From positions 37,450 through 101,449 of the forward strand of contig NZ_JAENII010000011.1 in NCBI RefSeq assembly GCF_016595525.1: a stretch of 64,000 nucleotides of DNA. The letters are read 5' to 3'. A program made the translations under genes and the position numbers. Of the stretch, positions 33,917 through 41,614 are shown piece after piece. Under the pieces are notes generated by a model. It did not search any database, was not told the origin of the DNA, and saw nothing but the letters and a program-made list of their open reading frames with translations. Each line of letters begins with the position of its first letter. Positions within the stretch are counted from its first letter, which is position 1. This stretch comes from Haloferula rosea. Its GTDB lineage: Bacteria > Verrucomicrobiota > Verrucomicrobiia > Verrucomicrobiales > Akkermansiaceae.

Positions 33917-34620
33917 CGGGGAATGGGGCTCTGTTCAGGCAATTCATCAGCCACCGGCTGCCGAACCATCGCAAAGGTCCGCTGGGTGGCATGGCGCGAA
34001 ATCGGGCAGTCCGTCTTGATTTGGACAATCCCGAGAGCCGCCTTTTCCGTCGATGCCGGAAGGATCTCGAGCTCGTAACTCTTGCCTTCCTCAATCGTCT
34101 TCAACGTGGATGTGAATGCCTCGGTGTTCACCTCCGCCGAGAGCACCTTGATCGGCTGCTCGTAATTCATCGTGATTTTGACCGTCTGAGGTTCAGCAGG
34201 AGCCCCGATCTCCCAGCGCAGCGTTTTCGGCTCGATCTGGACGAGTACCGGAATGTTCACCCGCACGGTAAGCATCACCGAAGGAGTCGCCTCGGGATCA
34301 TCGTCGAGCCAGACCTGAAGGATCTTGTCGACCTGGCCGGAGAAATTGCCCATGTCGAAGATCGCACGGATCACACCCGATTCCCCGGGGGCATAGACCA
34401 GCTTGCCGCCTTTCACCTTCAAATTCATGCACGAGCAAGCCGCATGATATTTCGCAATTCTGACCGGCTTGTCCGTGTCGTTGGTGAAATCGAAATCGGC
34501 CGTGACGATGGTCTCGGTCGGTTCGACCTCCAGCGACTTCAGAACCTCATCGAATTTCAGGCCCGCTGCGCCGGCCAGCGATACAAGGCAGCCGAAAATG
34601 AGAATCGTGATGGCTTTCAT
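33913..34620 (-). CDS. Exported DUF1573 protein
   Basis: A 235-residue exported protein; start ATG 34620 (MKAITILIFGCLVSLAGAAG as signal peptide), since the frame upstream is unlike a signal. Residues 22-110 form the DUF1573 immunoglobulin-like fold: DFDFTNDTDKPVRI followed by the conserved Cys pair ACSCMNLKV (Cys62, Cys64) and the APGESGVI turn. A second beta-sandwich fills the rest. DUF1573 proteins of Bacteroidetes and Verrucomicrobia are periplasmic with unknown function. Coupled to the rhodanese gene by a 4-base overlap and 8 bases after the upstream gene. Confidence 0.75.
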   Translation of the reverse strand: MKAITILIFGCLVSLAGAAGLKFDEVLKSLEVEPTETIVTADFDFTNDTDKPVRIAKYHAACSCMNLKVKGGKLVYAPGESGVIRAIFDMGNFSGQVDKILQVWLDDDPEATPSVMLTVRVNIPVLVQIEPKTLRWEIGAPAEPQTVKITMNYEQPIKVLSAEVNTEAFTSTLKTIEEGKSYELEILPASTEKAALGIVQIKTDCPISRHATQRTFAMVRQPVADELPEQSPIPR

Positions 34621-34628
34621 CGCCGAGA

Positions 34629-35129
34629 CTATGACGCCGATTTCGGCTCCAATTCCACTGAAATGATCAGTCGCCCACCACGCCACTCGGGGCCGAGCAC
34701 CAACACCGGTTTCCCGACCGCCAGCAGGATCCCGGATTTCAGCACCTTCTTACGACTCAGCCAGAGCTCCAGATCGAGCCGAATCGACTCCTCTGCCAGC
34801 CGCTTCTGGACCTCAAAGCGGCACAAGATCTCATCGCTGCCCTTGATCGGTTGGGCCCAGTTCTCATAGCTGCGGAATACCGGCTTCTTGTCATGCCCCA
34901 ACTCACGGTAGTGGTCGAATTTCAGCTGCTCCTGAGCCTGCAGACGCTCAGCCGTCTCGTCCGCCACCTCCGCCGCACGTTCACCCGCAACCGATGGGTC
35001 TTCATCGGTGCCGAAATACACCCGCACCGCGAGCTGACCGACCACATCGCGGCCCGGATCCGCGCCCAGTGCCGCTGGCCACGCCAGCACGGTCAGCAAG
35101 ATCCCCCATAAAAACCGGCCCCGCTTCAT
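34629..35129 (-). CDS. Exported protein of unknown function
   Basis: A 166-residue protein with signal peptide MKRGRFLWGILLTVLAWPAALGA. The mature part has a helical, Glu/Gln-rich segment (AERLQAQEQLKFDHYREL) and a beta-rich end. No motif was recognised. Its start overlaps the stop of the anti-sigma-factor gene by 4 bases, so it is a firm member of the operon. Confidence 0.65.
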   Translation of the reverse strand: MKRGRFLWGILLTVLAWPAALGADPGRDVVGQLAVRVYFGTDEDPSVAGERAAEVADETAERLQAQEQLKFDHYRELGHDKKPVFRSYENWAQPIKGSDEILCRFEVQKRLAEESIRLDLELWLSRKKVLKSGILLAVGKPVLVLGPEWRGGRLIISVELEPKSAS

Positions 35130-35680
35130 CGTTCGTCCTTCGACGCCATTGGCCGGGTTTCAGGTTCACGCATCACCGTCGCAGGAATCTCCCAGCTGTC
35201 TGGAATCGCATCCACCCCAGCCAAGACGATGACCGTGGCGTCCTCGCTGTTCATCAGCTCGGCATTCACACCCTTCTGCGGCGTGTAAAGCACCGGCGTG
35301 AGGTCCGCGACGGGAGGAGGGACAATTTCCGACTTCGGTCCGCCGCGGCCAATCCAAATGCCCAGCACCAGACTCGCTGCCGCCGTCAGCGGCACCAACC
35401 AACCCAAAAACGAGGAACCGTTCGGTTTGCGCGAAGCTGGAGCAGTCTCGCGGACCTCGATCTCGCGACGGATCCGGGCATTGAAAAACTCCCCGTTCGG
35501 CAGGTCTTCATCCGCAGGGATGGTCGAGCCAAGCAGCGACCTGGTCCGACGCGCCAGCTCCCGGCGCTCGGCCCACTCGGCCTGACCGGAGGCCCACACC
35601 TCGACCTCGGTGTGAACACTCACATCCAGCTCATCCTCGACCCACAGGGCCAGGAGTTCGTCATCGGGCTTCGTATTCAT
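35126..35680 (-). CDS. Putative anti-sigma factor
   Basis: A 184-residue single-pass membrane protein. The N-terminal 85 residues are acidic, helical and cytoplasmic (LALWVEDELDVSVHTEVEVW), as in ECF anti-sigma domains, though no zinc His-x3-Cys-x2-Cys motif is present. The transmembrane segment is WLVPLTAAASLVLGIWIG (about residues 93-110) and about 70 residues lie outside. It directly follows the ECF sigma gene with a 20-base overlap, the standard arrangement. Role inferred mainly from context. Confidence 0.65.
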   Translation of the reverse strand: MNTKPDDELLALWVEDELDVSVHTEVEVWASGQAEWAERRELARRTRSLLGSTIPADEDLPNGEFFNARIRREIEVRETAPASRKPNGSSFLGWLVPLTAAASLVLGIWIGRGGPKSEIVPPPVADLTPVLYTPQKGVNAELMNSEDATVIVLAGVDAIPDSWEIPATVMREPETRPMASKDER

Positions 35681-36335
35681 CTTTCAGCAGTTCTTGGAGT
35701 TTATGGCGGGCGTAGTGCAGGCGGCTCATCACGGTGCCGATGGAGCAATCCATCACCTCCGCAATCTCCTTGTAAGCCAGTCCGTGCACATCCTTGAGGA
35801 CCACCGACTGGCGATGATCCGGGGAAAGTTTCGCCAAGGCGGCCTCAATACGGGCCCTCAGCTCGCCGGATTTCAGGGCGTCATCGGGACGCTGCTCCAC
35901 GCTGGGCGTCGTCACCGACGATGGATCCACCTGACCTTCACCGAAAATCTCATCATTCAGCTCACCGCCCGCCTCAGGCCGCTTCTTGCGCACCCAGTCA
36001 TAGACCGTGTTGTGGGCGATCCGATACAGCCAGGTCGAGAAACGCGCCCGAGCCTGGAACCGCGGCAGCGCCTTCCATGCCTTGATGAACGCCTCTTGGG
36101 ACAAGTCCCAGGCGTCGGCCTCATTTTTGACCATTTGGCGAATCATAGCGAATATCCTTCCTCGGTGACGGGTCACCAACTCGTCGTAGGCCCCCGAGTC
36201 ACCGGACTGGGCGCGCACAACCAATTCCTCGTCGCTCGGCTCATCACCGGGCTGCGGGGATTCCTTGGACGGCTTGTTGCTAGGATTATTCAACCGATCT
36301 ACACGCAGATTGTTTCGCCCGGCTCCACGGAGCAA
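35661..36335 (-). CDS. ECF-type RNA polymerase sigma factor
   Basis: A sigma-70 factor with only regions 2 and 4. Region 2 is in residues about 45-115 (AYDELVTRHRGRIFAMIRQM, DLSQEAFIKAWKALPRFQ, FSTWLYRIAHNTVYDWVRKK); region 4 is in about 160-220 (LSPDHRQSVVLKDVHGLAYK, EIAEVMDCSIGTVMSRLHYA). It resembles RpoE-like ECF factors. The frame opens at TTG 36335 and a second TTG at 36293 is as likely; no ATG exists before region 2. The gene starts 9 bases after the FAD oxidoreductase stop and overlaps the anti-sigma gene. Confidence 0.92.
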   Translation of the reverse strand: MLRGAGRNNLRVDRLNNPSNKPSKESPQPGDEPSDEELVVRAQSGDSGAYDELVTRHRGRIFAMIRQMVKNEADAWDLSQEAFIKAWKALPRFQARARFSTWLYRIAHNTVYDWVRKKRPEAGGELNDEIFGEGQVDPSSVTTPSVEQRPDDALKSGELRARIEAALAKLSPDHRQSVVLKDVHGLAYKEIAEVMDCSIGTVMSRLHYARHKLQELLKDEYEAR

Positions 36336-36344
36336 GCCTCGTTC

Positions 36345-37529
36345 TCACGACCCTCCCGGAACGCCCTCCACCGCCATTCGGCCCGCCGCTTCACCCGTGG
36401 CGAAGCACGTCCCCATCACCCGGATCGATGCCTGCGCCTCATGATCGCAGGAAAGGCACCGCCCGGCCACGAACAGGCGCTCAAACCCATCCGCCTGCAG
36501 CGCCCCCGCCGGGATCCCCGCGGCGCGCGCATCTTTCAAATACCGGAGCTTCGGACCGCGGTTCGTCTCACGCAGTTCCAGGGGCCACGTCGCCCATGCC
36601 ACATCGTCCTCATGGGTGGCACCGGCCAGCACCTCCTCGCCCGTCAAAGTCGCCCTACCCCTCCATCGACGGCTCTCACGCACCCCGGCCCGGATCGGCC
36701 AGTGAGCAATGTAAGCGCCGCCCCAGCCCCGCTGATGGTCACGCAGGTAAGCCACCACCTGGCTCGCCACCTCACGCCCTGCCACCTCGATCGCTGACAG
36801 GCAAGCCGGGTCCGTCGGGTCATAAGCGCCCTGCTCCTCGCCGGACAAATCCAGCGTTCCAAAGATCTCACCAGCCCGGCCGCTGGCTCGGAAATGCATG
36901 CCAAGCGCCGCCTTGGTCAAAGCCCCGGCACGCATCCCTTCCACGATCCGACCACTGAGCTCGAGCGAGTTCAACTCCCCCGAAACCCCCTGCACCCCGC
37001 ACACATAGGCCGGCCGCTGCAGACGTACCGCCTCCGTCGGTTCAGCCGCCCCCATCAGGAACTCCGCCCCGACCGCATCGCCACTCGCATCGATCACCGA
37101 GTCCGCCTCGATCACCCGCCTCGCCCCACGGCAAACCACCTCAGCCCGCCAGCCCGGCTCCAGCGAGACCAGCTCGGAGTGAAACAACAGGTCGACCCCC
37201 GCTTCGCGAATCAACCGGTCGGACAAGCTCGCAAACTCCACCGGATGCTGTGGCAACACCCAAACCCGGCCCATCTTTACCGGACCCAGCCCCGTCGCCC
37301 GCTCCATCCGCTCGGCGATCTCCGAGCTGATCCCCGGATTCGCGATCTCCGCGCGGTCCCCATCGAGCAGATACAATCCACAGAACGTGTGAACCAAAGC
37401 CGCCGTTCCCATGCCGCCAAGCAGACCATTGCGCTCGACCAAGAGCGTCCGGGCCCCAGTGCGCGCCGCCGTCACCGCCGCCGCCAGCCCCGCGCTTCCC
37501 CCACCGATCACCAGCACATCGACCTTCAT
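36345..37529 (-). CDS. FAD-dependent oxidoreductase (FAD_oxidored family)
   Basis: A 394-residue flavoprotein, start ATG 37529 (MKVDVLVIGGGSAGLAAAVT), with Rossmann motif GGGSAG at residues 9-14 and a glutamate at the end of strand 2 (LLVERNGLLGG). The family signature continues with GMGTAALVHTFCGLY, VIDASGDAVGAEF and the second FAD block FVAGRCLSCDHEAQASIRVM. Members include secreted and cytoplasmic dehydrogenases of unknown substrate, some linked to sugar or lipid oxidation. No signal peptide is seen. Its start overlaps the acyl carrier protein stop, so an acyl-carrier-bound substrate is plausible. Confidence 0.85.
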   Translation of the reverse strand: MKVDVLVIGGGSAGLAAAVTAARTGARTLLVERNGLLGGMGTAALVHTFCGLYLLDGDRAEIANPGISSEIAERMERATGLGPVKMGRVWVLPQHPVEFASLSDRLIREAGVDLLFHSELVSLEPGWRAEVVCRGARRVIEADSVIDASGDAVGAEFLMGAAEPTEAVRLQRPAYVCGVQGVSGELNSLELSGRIVEGMRAGALTKAALGMHFRASGRAGEIFGTLDLSGEEQGAYDPTDPACLSAIEVAGREVASQVVAYLRDHQRGWGGAYIAHWPIRAGVRESRRWRGRATLTGEEVLAGATHEDDVAWATWPLELRETNRGPKLRYLKDARAAGIPAGALQADGFERLFVAGRCLSCDHEAQASIRVMGTCFATGEAAGRMAVEGVPGGS

Positions 37530-37771
37530 TGGCGTGCCTGGATCGTTGCCGCCAGCTTCTCCGGCGTCCCGAGATTTTCCCGACTGGCATCCTCCGCCCC
37601 CAGCGCCACCCCCCAACGCTCCTCGATGATCACGATCAATTGCATGACCGCCATCGAATCCATCCCGAGTTCGAACAGGTCGCTGCCCGCACCAAAATCA
37701 TGCGGCAACTCGAACAGCGCTTCCTGCCTCAGCATCTCGACCACCTCATCGGTCCGGCAACCCTCACTCAT
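37526..37771 (-). CDS. Acyl carrier protein
   Basis: An 81-residue protein of standard ACP size when started at ATG 37771 (MSEGCRTDEVVEMLRQEALF). The phosphopantetheine site is LFELGMDSMAVMQL with Ser39; the D-S-M form is found in many discrete carriers of secondary or lipid metabolism. The helix order and the conserved Leu/Glu residues fit. Earlier in-frame ATGs (37783, 37831) would add a non-helical tail. It is coupled by a 4-base overlap to the FAD oxidoreductase and not to any fab gene, which argues for a special pathway. Confidence 0.82.
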   Translation of the reverse strand: MSEGCRTDEVVEMLRQEALFELPHDFGAGSDLFELGMDSMAVMQLIVIIEERWGVALGAEDASRENLGTPEKLAATIQARQ

Positions 37772-37837
37772 CCCCGCCAGCATCGGTCCACTCCCCCCAT
37801 CGGGCAAGCAATGGATGACCGCCCGACGCAAGCCACC

Positions 37838-38872
37838 TCACGGCTTCGGCGGGCGATTCCTCAGATCCAGCTCACAGTCCGCCTCAGCAGCCACCGGATC
37901 CCCCACCCGCTCGACCGGATGGGTGAACAAATACCTCCATACCTCATCATGCGCCCACCCGCCCGACTCCGTCTTCTTCGCCTTCGGGCCCGGGACCACC
38001 GCACCGTGCGCCACCTGCGCGCTCCCCCCGACATCGAAGTCCGTCACCAGCCTCCGCGTGTCCCCGAATGGCGGCTTCGCATCCTCCACATTCACGATCG
38101 GCCCGAAGTCCCCCAACCCCAGCATCCGCCAGGACCGACAATAATGGTCGCCGACCCAGCCATCATCGAGGACATGGGAAAACATGAAATACCGGTTCTC
38201 CGGCGTCGCCGAGGGTAGCCCCTGCCAGGCCTGAAACTGGTCGCGCGGTCCACAGAACCCAACCACCCGGGCCACCTTCACATGCTTCGCGAAGCGCGCC
38301 GCCGTCGTCGATCCATGCGACGCCCCGGACACGATCACCTTCTCCCAGTCCAACCCCGAACCATCCGCCGCGAGGAACTGATCCCAATCCCCCTCGGGAT
38401 GCTTTTCCGACAGCCAGCGGACAAATTGGTGGCTCCGTTCCATCATCCCATCCGGCTTGGCCAGATCCACCTCATCACTGAAATCCTCACCCGTCGCCGC
38501 TTCCAACCTGAGATTCCCCCGGCTGTGTTCGCCGACCGGTTGCTCCTGGCATTTCAGCCCGAACCAATGCCGGGCATAATGAGGCTGGATCACATGAAGC
38601 CCATAGCCATTGAGCAGCTCGAAAAGCTCATCCTTCGGCGCCATCAGCCAGATCACCAGTCGACCACGACTCGCCACCGCAGGATCCACACTCGCCACCT
38701 GCGTGTCCGCCGGCTTCCCCTCGTCCGTCTCGAGCAGGAACCCCAGCTCCGGATACGCCTTGCAGCGGGGATCGATCACACTCGCCCGTTCAGACATCAC
38801 CTTCCTTGTGGCCGACCCGGCCGCCACCACCTGAACCACGCACAAGGCCACCACAAAACATCGGAGAGTCAT
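37838..38872 (-). CDS. Secreted alpha/beta-hydrolase-like protein
   Basis: A 344-residue exported protein, start ATG 38872 (MTLRCFVVALCVVQVVAAGS as signal peptide); the long upstream frame is non-coding in character. An alpha/beta-hydrolase elbow is visible as KVIVSGASHGSTTAARFA, with the putative nucleophile Ser in Gly-Ala-Ser-His-Gly. An Asp and His later in the chain (VTDFDVGGSAQ, AHGAVV) could complete the triad. It resembles poorly characterised exported hydrolases of Planctomycetes and Verrucomicrobia. It is followed by the ACP gene after 66 bases and may head the operon. Confidence 0.65.
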   Translation of the reverse strand: MTLRCFVVALCVVQVVAAGSATRKVMSERASVIDPRCKAYPELGFLLETDEGKPADTQVASVDPAVASRGRLVIWLMAPKDELFELLNGYGLHVIQPHYARHWFGLKCQEQPVGEHSRGNLRLEAATGEDFSDEVDLAKPDGMMERSHQFVRWLSEKHPEGDWDQFLAADGSGLDWEKVIVSGASHGSTTAARFAKHVKVARVVGFCGPRDQFQAWQGLPSATPENRYFMFSHVLDDGWVGDHYCRSWRMLGLGDFGPIVNVEDAKPPFGDTRRLVTDFDVGGSAQVAHGAVVPGPKAKKTESGGWAHDEVWRYLFTHPVERVGDPVAAEADCELDLRNRPPKP

Positions 38873-38928
38873 GCCCCCAACGCTGTGCCACCCACCCTGC
38901 CCTGCACAGCGTGAATCGTGTCCACCCC

Positions 38929-39264
38929 TCATCGGGAAAACCGCCTCCGGCGAATCACCGCCCGGAGCCACAGGAAGACCGCCACACAGGTCGGAATGGA
39001 GAACACCAGAACGCACAGCGTCCCCAACACCCCCAGAAGATGGAGCGCCACCCTCGCCACTTCCCACAGGTCGACACCAACCGACAAATAGTGGACAACG
39101 AACGAGAGCGAAAACCCAACGCTCGCCAGCCCCCCGCACCAGAACAGGGCACGCAGATACTCGGCCTCCTCGCGGGCCAACCGTTCCAACCTCCGATAGG
39201 CCTCCTCACTCGCTGTCCTCTCATCCTCCACATCGGGAATCTCCCCAACCACCTCCCAAGGCAC
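38929..39264 (-). CDS. Small two-helix membrane protein
   Basis: About 111 residues if started at GTG 39264. An Arg/Glu-rich amphipathic helix (ASEEAYRRLERLAREEAEYL) is followed by two hydrophobic helices (ALFWCGGLASVGFSLSFVV and VALHLLGVLGTLCVLVFSI) and a basic tail RRRRFSR. The frame stays open through the heptamer array and into pyrE antisense, so an upstream ATG at 39327 is possible but would translate repeat DNA. Family unknown. It is divergent from pyrE. Confidence 0.5.
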   Translation of the reverse strand: MPWEVVGEIPDVEDERTASEEAYRRLERLAREEAEYLRALFWCGGLASVGFSLSFVVHYLSVGVDLWEVARVALHLLGVLGTLCVLVFSIPTCVAVFLWLRAVIRRRRFSR

Positions 39265-39280
39265 AAGCCCGACCGATCCA

Positions 39281-39322
39281 CACTTCTCACTTGGCACTCG
39301 GCACTTGGCACTCTCCACTCCA
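39281..39322 (+). repeat. Degenerate heptamer array CACTTGG upstream of pyrE
   Basis: Six in-register heptamers: CACTTCT, CACTTGG, CACTCGG, CACTTGG, CACTCTC, CACTCCA. The first four bases CACT are kept in all. The array ends 3 bases before the pyrE ATG at 39326. The same unit length as the ATTGCGG arrays at 29.8-30.3 kb, but a different sequence and no flanking inverted copy. Confidence 0.8.
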
Positions 39323-39325
39323 GCC

Positions 39326-39892
39326 ATGTCCGACGCCGCTTCTGCCCTGAAATCCCTCCTTCTCGAAAAGTCCGTCCGCACCGGCACCTTCACCCTCGCC
39401 TCCGGCAAGGAGAGTGACCTCTACATCGACTGCCGCATGACCGCCATGGACCCCTTCGGCGCCAGCCTCATCGGCCAGGTCGGCTGGGCCGCCGTGCGCG
39501 AGAAAATCCAGGCGGAAGGACTCGAAATCGATGCCATCGGCGGCATGACCCTCGGCGCCGACCCCATCTCCCTCGCCGTCGGCATGACCTCCGCCAGCAG
39601 CCACCCCGACGAAGCCCTCCAGGTCTTCACCGTGCGCAAGGAGCCCAAGGGCCACGGCCGTGGAAAACAGATCGAAGGCAACTTCTCCTCCGGCAATACC
39701 ATTGTGGTGGTCGATGACGTCATCACCACCGGTGGATCCACCCTCAAGGCCATCGACGCCATCGAACGCGAAGGCGGCAAGGTTGCCTTTGCCCTCGTCC
39801 TCGTCGACCGCGAAGAAGGCGGCCGCCAGGCCATCGAAGCACGCGGCATCCCCGTCGTCGCACTCTACAGCCGCAGCACCCTGTTGGGCTGA
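39326..39892 (+). CDS. pyrE: Orotate phosphoribosyltransferase
   Basis: A 188-residue enzyme of pyrimidine synthesis that attaches phosphoribosyl to orotate. Start ATG 39326 (MSDAASALKSLLLEKSVRTG). The PRPP-binding signature is NTIVVVDDVITTGGSTLKAI around residues 124-143; FTLASGKESDLYIDCR is the N-terminal substrate block, and the flexible catalytic loop is KEPKGHGRGKQIEG. Length fits the short bacterial form. The untranslated leader directly upstream is a heptamer array, so ribosome binding may occur on repeat DNA. Confidence 0.95.
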   Translation: MSDAASALKSLLLEKSVRTGTFTLASGKESDLYIDCRMTAMDPFGASLIGQVGWAAVREKIQAEGLEIDAIGGMTLGADPISLAVGMTSASSHPDEALQVFTVRKEPKGHGRGKQIEGNFSSGNTIVVVDDVITTGGSTLKAIDAIEREGGKVAFALVLVDREEGGRQAIEARGIPVVALYSRSTLLG

Positions 39893-39899
39893 AACACAT

Positions 39900-40694
39900 T
39901 CATTCGCCCGGAGCCCCCGCTCGAGCCCGGGGGAATTCCGGATGCCTCAGATCGAGCTCATAGCCCTCGGGCCAAAGGCCGCTCTCGGGATCGAACAATG
40001 CCTTTCCGTCCTCGGTGACCACGCCTCCATCGGCATCGCCGAGCTCAAGCGCGCTTGCCGAGAGATCCAGCCTCAACACCACCACCTTCCCGGCGAACCC
40101 GTCTTCATGGAAGCTCGTCGTGCCTTCCTTCATCGGAGCGGCGATCAAAGGCAGGCCGGCAGCCTGACTCGAATCGAGGCCAGCCACGTAGCTGAACCCC
40201 ACCTCGCCCGGCTTGAGGGCCTCGCCGGGAGTGATGATGTTGTCCGGCCTGACCGCTCTCGGATGCTTGCAGTGGAAAATGTCCTCACTCTGGATCCCGT
40301 AGGCGATCAACTGGCGAAATAGCGCATTCGAACTCTGACCGGCCAGATCCAGATCCGTTCCCGTTCCACGAAGTACGGCATCCACCGTGGACTCATCCGG
40401 GAACTTCCCGAATTCCTGGTCAAACTCCAACAGCGCCAACCCCACCTGCCTGGCATTGCTGATCGCCATGGTGCGTGACATACCATCGCCACAGCTGCGT
40501 CGTAAGAACAGCGGAAGCGAGACCCCGATCGCCAACAGGATCATCACGATCCACAGCACGATCATTCCCAGACTCCAGAATCGCTTGGTCGGCACGCTCT
40601 CAGGATCCTCATCCGGCGCATCCCCCCAATCGTCATCTTCCGGTTCCTCGTTCCAGTCCGAATCATCTCCCTGCGGTTGGTCCTGATCGTTCAT
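39900..40694 (-). CDS. Pseudopilin-like membrane protein, copy A
   Basis: A 264-residue protein, start ATG 40694 (a GTG two codons earlier is also open). An acidic 36-residue cytoplasmic tail is followed by one transmembrane helix (LGMIVLWIVMILLAIGVSL) and an outside domain. The segment AISNARQVGLALLEFDQEFG has the shape of the type II pseudopilin/DUF1559 helix after the membrane segment, but no prepilin peptidase Gly-Phe-x3-Glu site is seen. Strong similarity to the next gene shows a tandem duplication (GQSSNALFRQLIAYGIQSED versus the same block there). Function unknown. Confidence 0.65.
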   Translation of the reverse strand: MNDQDQPQGDDSDWNEEPEDDDWGDAPDEDPESVPTKRFWSLGMIVLWIVMILLAIGVSLPLFLRRSCGDGMSRTMAISNARQVGLALLEFDQEFGKFPDESTVDAVLRGTGTDLDLAGQSSNALFRQLIAYGIQSEDIFHCKHPRAVRPDNIITPGEALKPGEVGFSYVAGLDSSQAAGLPLIAAPMKEGTTSFHEDGFAGKVVVLRLDLSASALELGDADGGVVTEDGKALFDPESGLWPEGYELDLRHPEFPRARAGAPGE

Positions 40695-40776
40695 CCTCAC
40701 AAGCTAGATGAGGACCCCACCCAAGTCACTGACCAACTCAAGCCCTCCAACAAGCCCGGGACACAGATTCAGAAAC

Positions 40777-41508
40777 TCACTTCTCCGGATGCCGCAGGTC
40801 GATCACATGACCCGCAGGCCAGATCCCATTCTTCGGATCGAACAAGGTCTGGCCCCCTCCAATCGTCAGGCGACCATCCGCAGCGCGGATCGTCAGAGCT
40901 TTCGCCGAAAGGTCGGCTCGCAGGATCACCCCCTTGTCCGAGAACGGCTTGTCGTGAAAGGAGGTCGTCCCCAGCTTCATCGGTGCCGCCAGCAGGGGCA
41001 GCGACGGATTCATCGACGTGTCCAACCCCGCCACGTAGCTGAACCTCACTTCCCCGGGCTCCAGCGCCTGAGGACCTCGTATCTTGTTGTCCGGGCGCTT
41101 GTCCCTGAACTCAGGGTGACCGCAGTAGAAGATATCCTCACTTTGGATCCCGTAGGCGATCAACTGCCGGAACATCGCATTCGAACTGCTCCCACTCAGG
41201 TCGATGCCCGTCGAGGTAGTCCGCCGCACCTCGGCCACCGTCGTTTCATGGGGAAAGCGCCCATATTCCTGATCAAACTCCAACAGGGCCAACCCCACTT
41301 GTTTGCTGTTGCTGATCGCTTCGGTCCGCTCCGCTGCCTTGGAGCTCCGCAGGATCATTGGCGAGGAAAGCAAGACAACGACCACCAGCATGAAGACCAG
41401 GGTAATCACCATGGCGGCGGTGAAATTCTTCTTGTGAGTCAAACCATGCCACCCCTGCGGCGGCACCTCTTCGGGAGGCTCAACGTCCGGCGGCGGCTGT
41501 TCCTGCAT
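40777..41508 (-). CDS. Pseudopilin-like membrane protein, copy B
   Basis: A 243-residue paralogue of the downstream gene; start ATG 41508 (MQEQPPPDVEPPEEVPPQGW). It has a Pro/Glu-rich cytoplasmic tail, one transmembrane helix (AAMVITLVFMLVVVVLLSS) and an outside domain with AISNSKQVGLALLEFDQEYG, SSNAMFRQLIAYGIQSEDIF and PGEVRFSYVAGLD, all shared with copy A. The ending DLRHPEK matches the DLRHPEF of copy A. The two genes are co-directional with an 82-base gap. They may have a role in surface structure or secretion; this is inference from the helix pattern. Confidence 0.65.
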   Translation of the reverse strand: MQEQPPPDVEPPEEVPPQGWHGLTHKKNFTAAMVITLVFMLVVVVLLSSPMILRSSKAAERTEAISNSKQVGLALLEFDQEYGRFPHETTVAEVRRTTSTGIDLSGSSSNAMFRQLIAYGIQSEDIFYCGHPEFRDKRPDNKIRGPQALEPGEVRFSYVAGLDTSMNPSLPLLAAPMKLGTTSFHDKPFSDKGVILRADLSAKALTIRAADGRLTIGGGQTLFDPKNGIWPAGHVIDLRHPEK

Positions 41509-41614
41509 CGTCACGGCATCAGTCCAGCAGATCCCGACCGTCCCGTCAGGCCTGCATTCCCTCCTCACACCCGGCCTTGCATCGGCACATTTCACAGGCT
41601 AACCCTCTCCCGCG

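Noticed and set aside
38929..39408. Start of the small membrane protein at 39408 or 39327
   Set aside because: Those starts would translate the heptamer array and the antisense of pyrE; an internal GTG at 39264 is more likely, though not certain.
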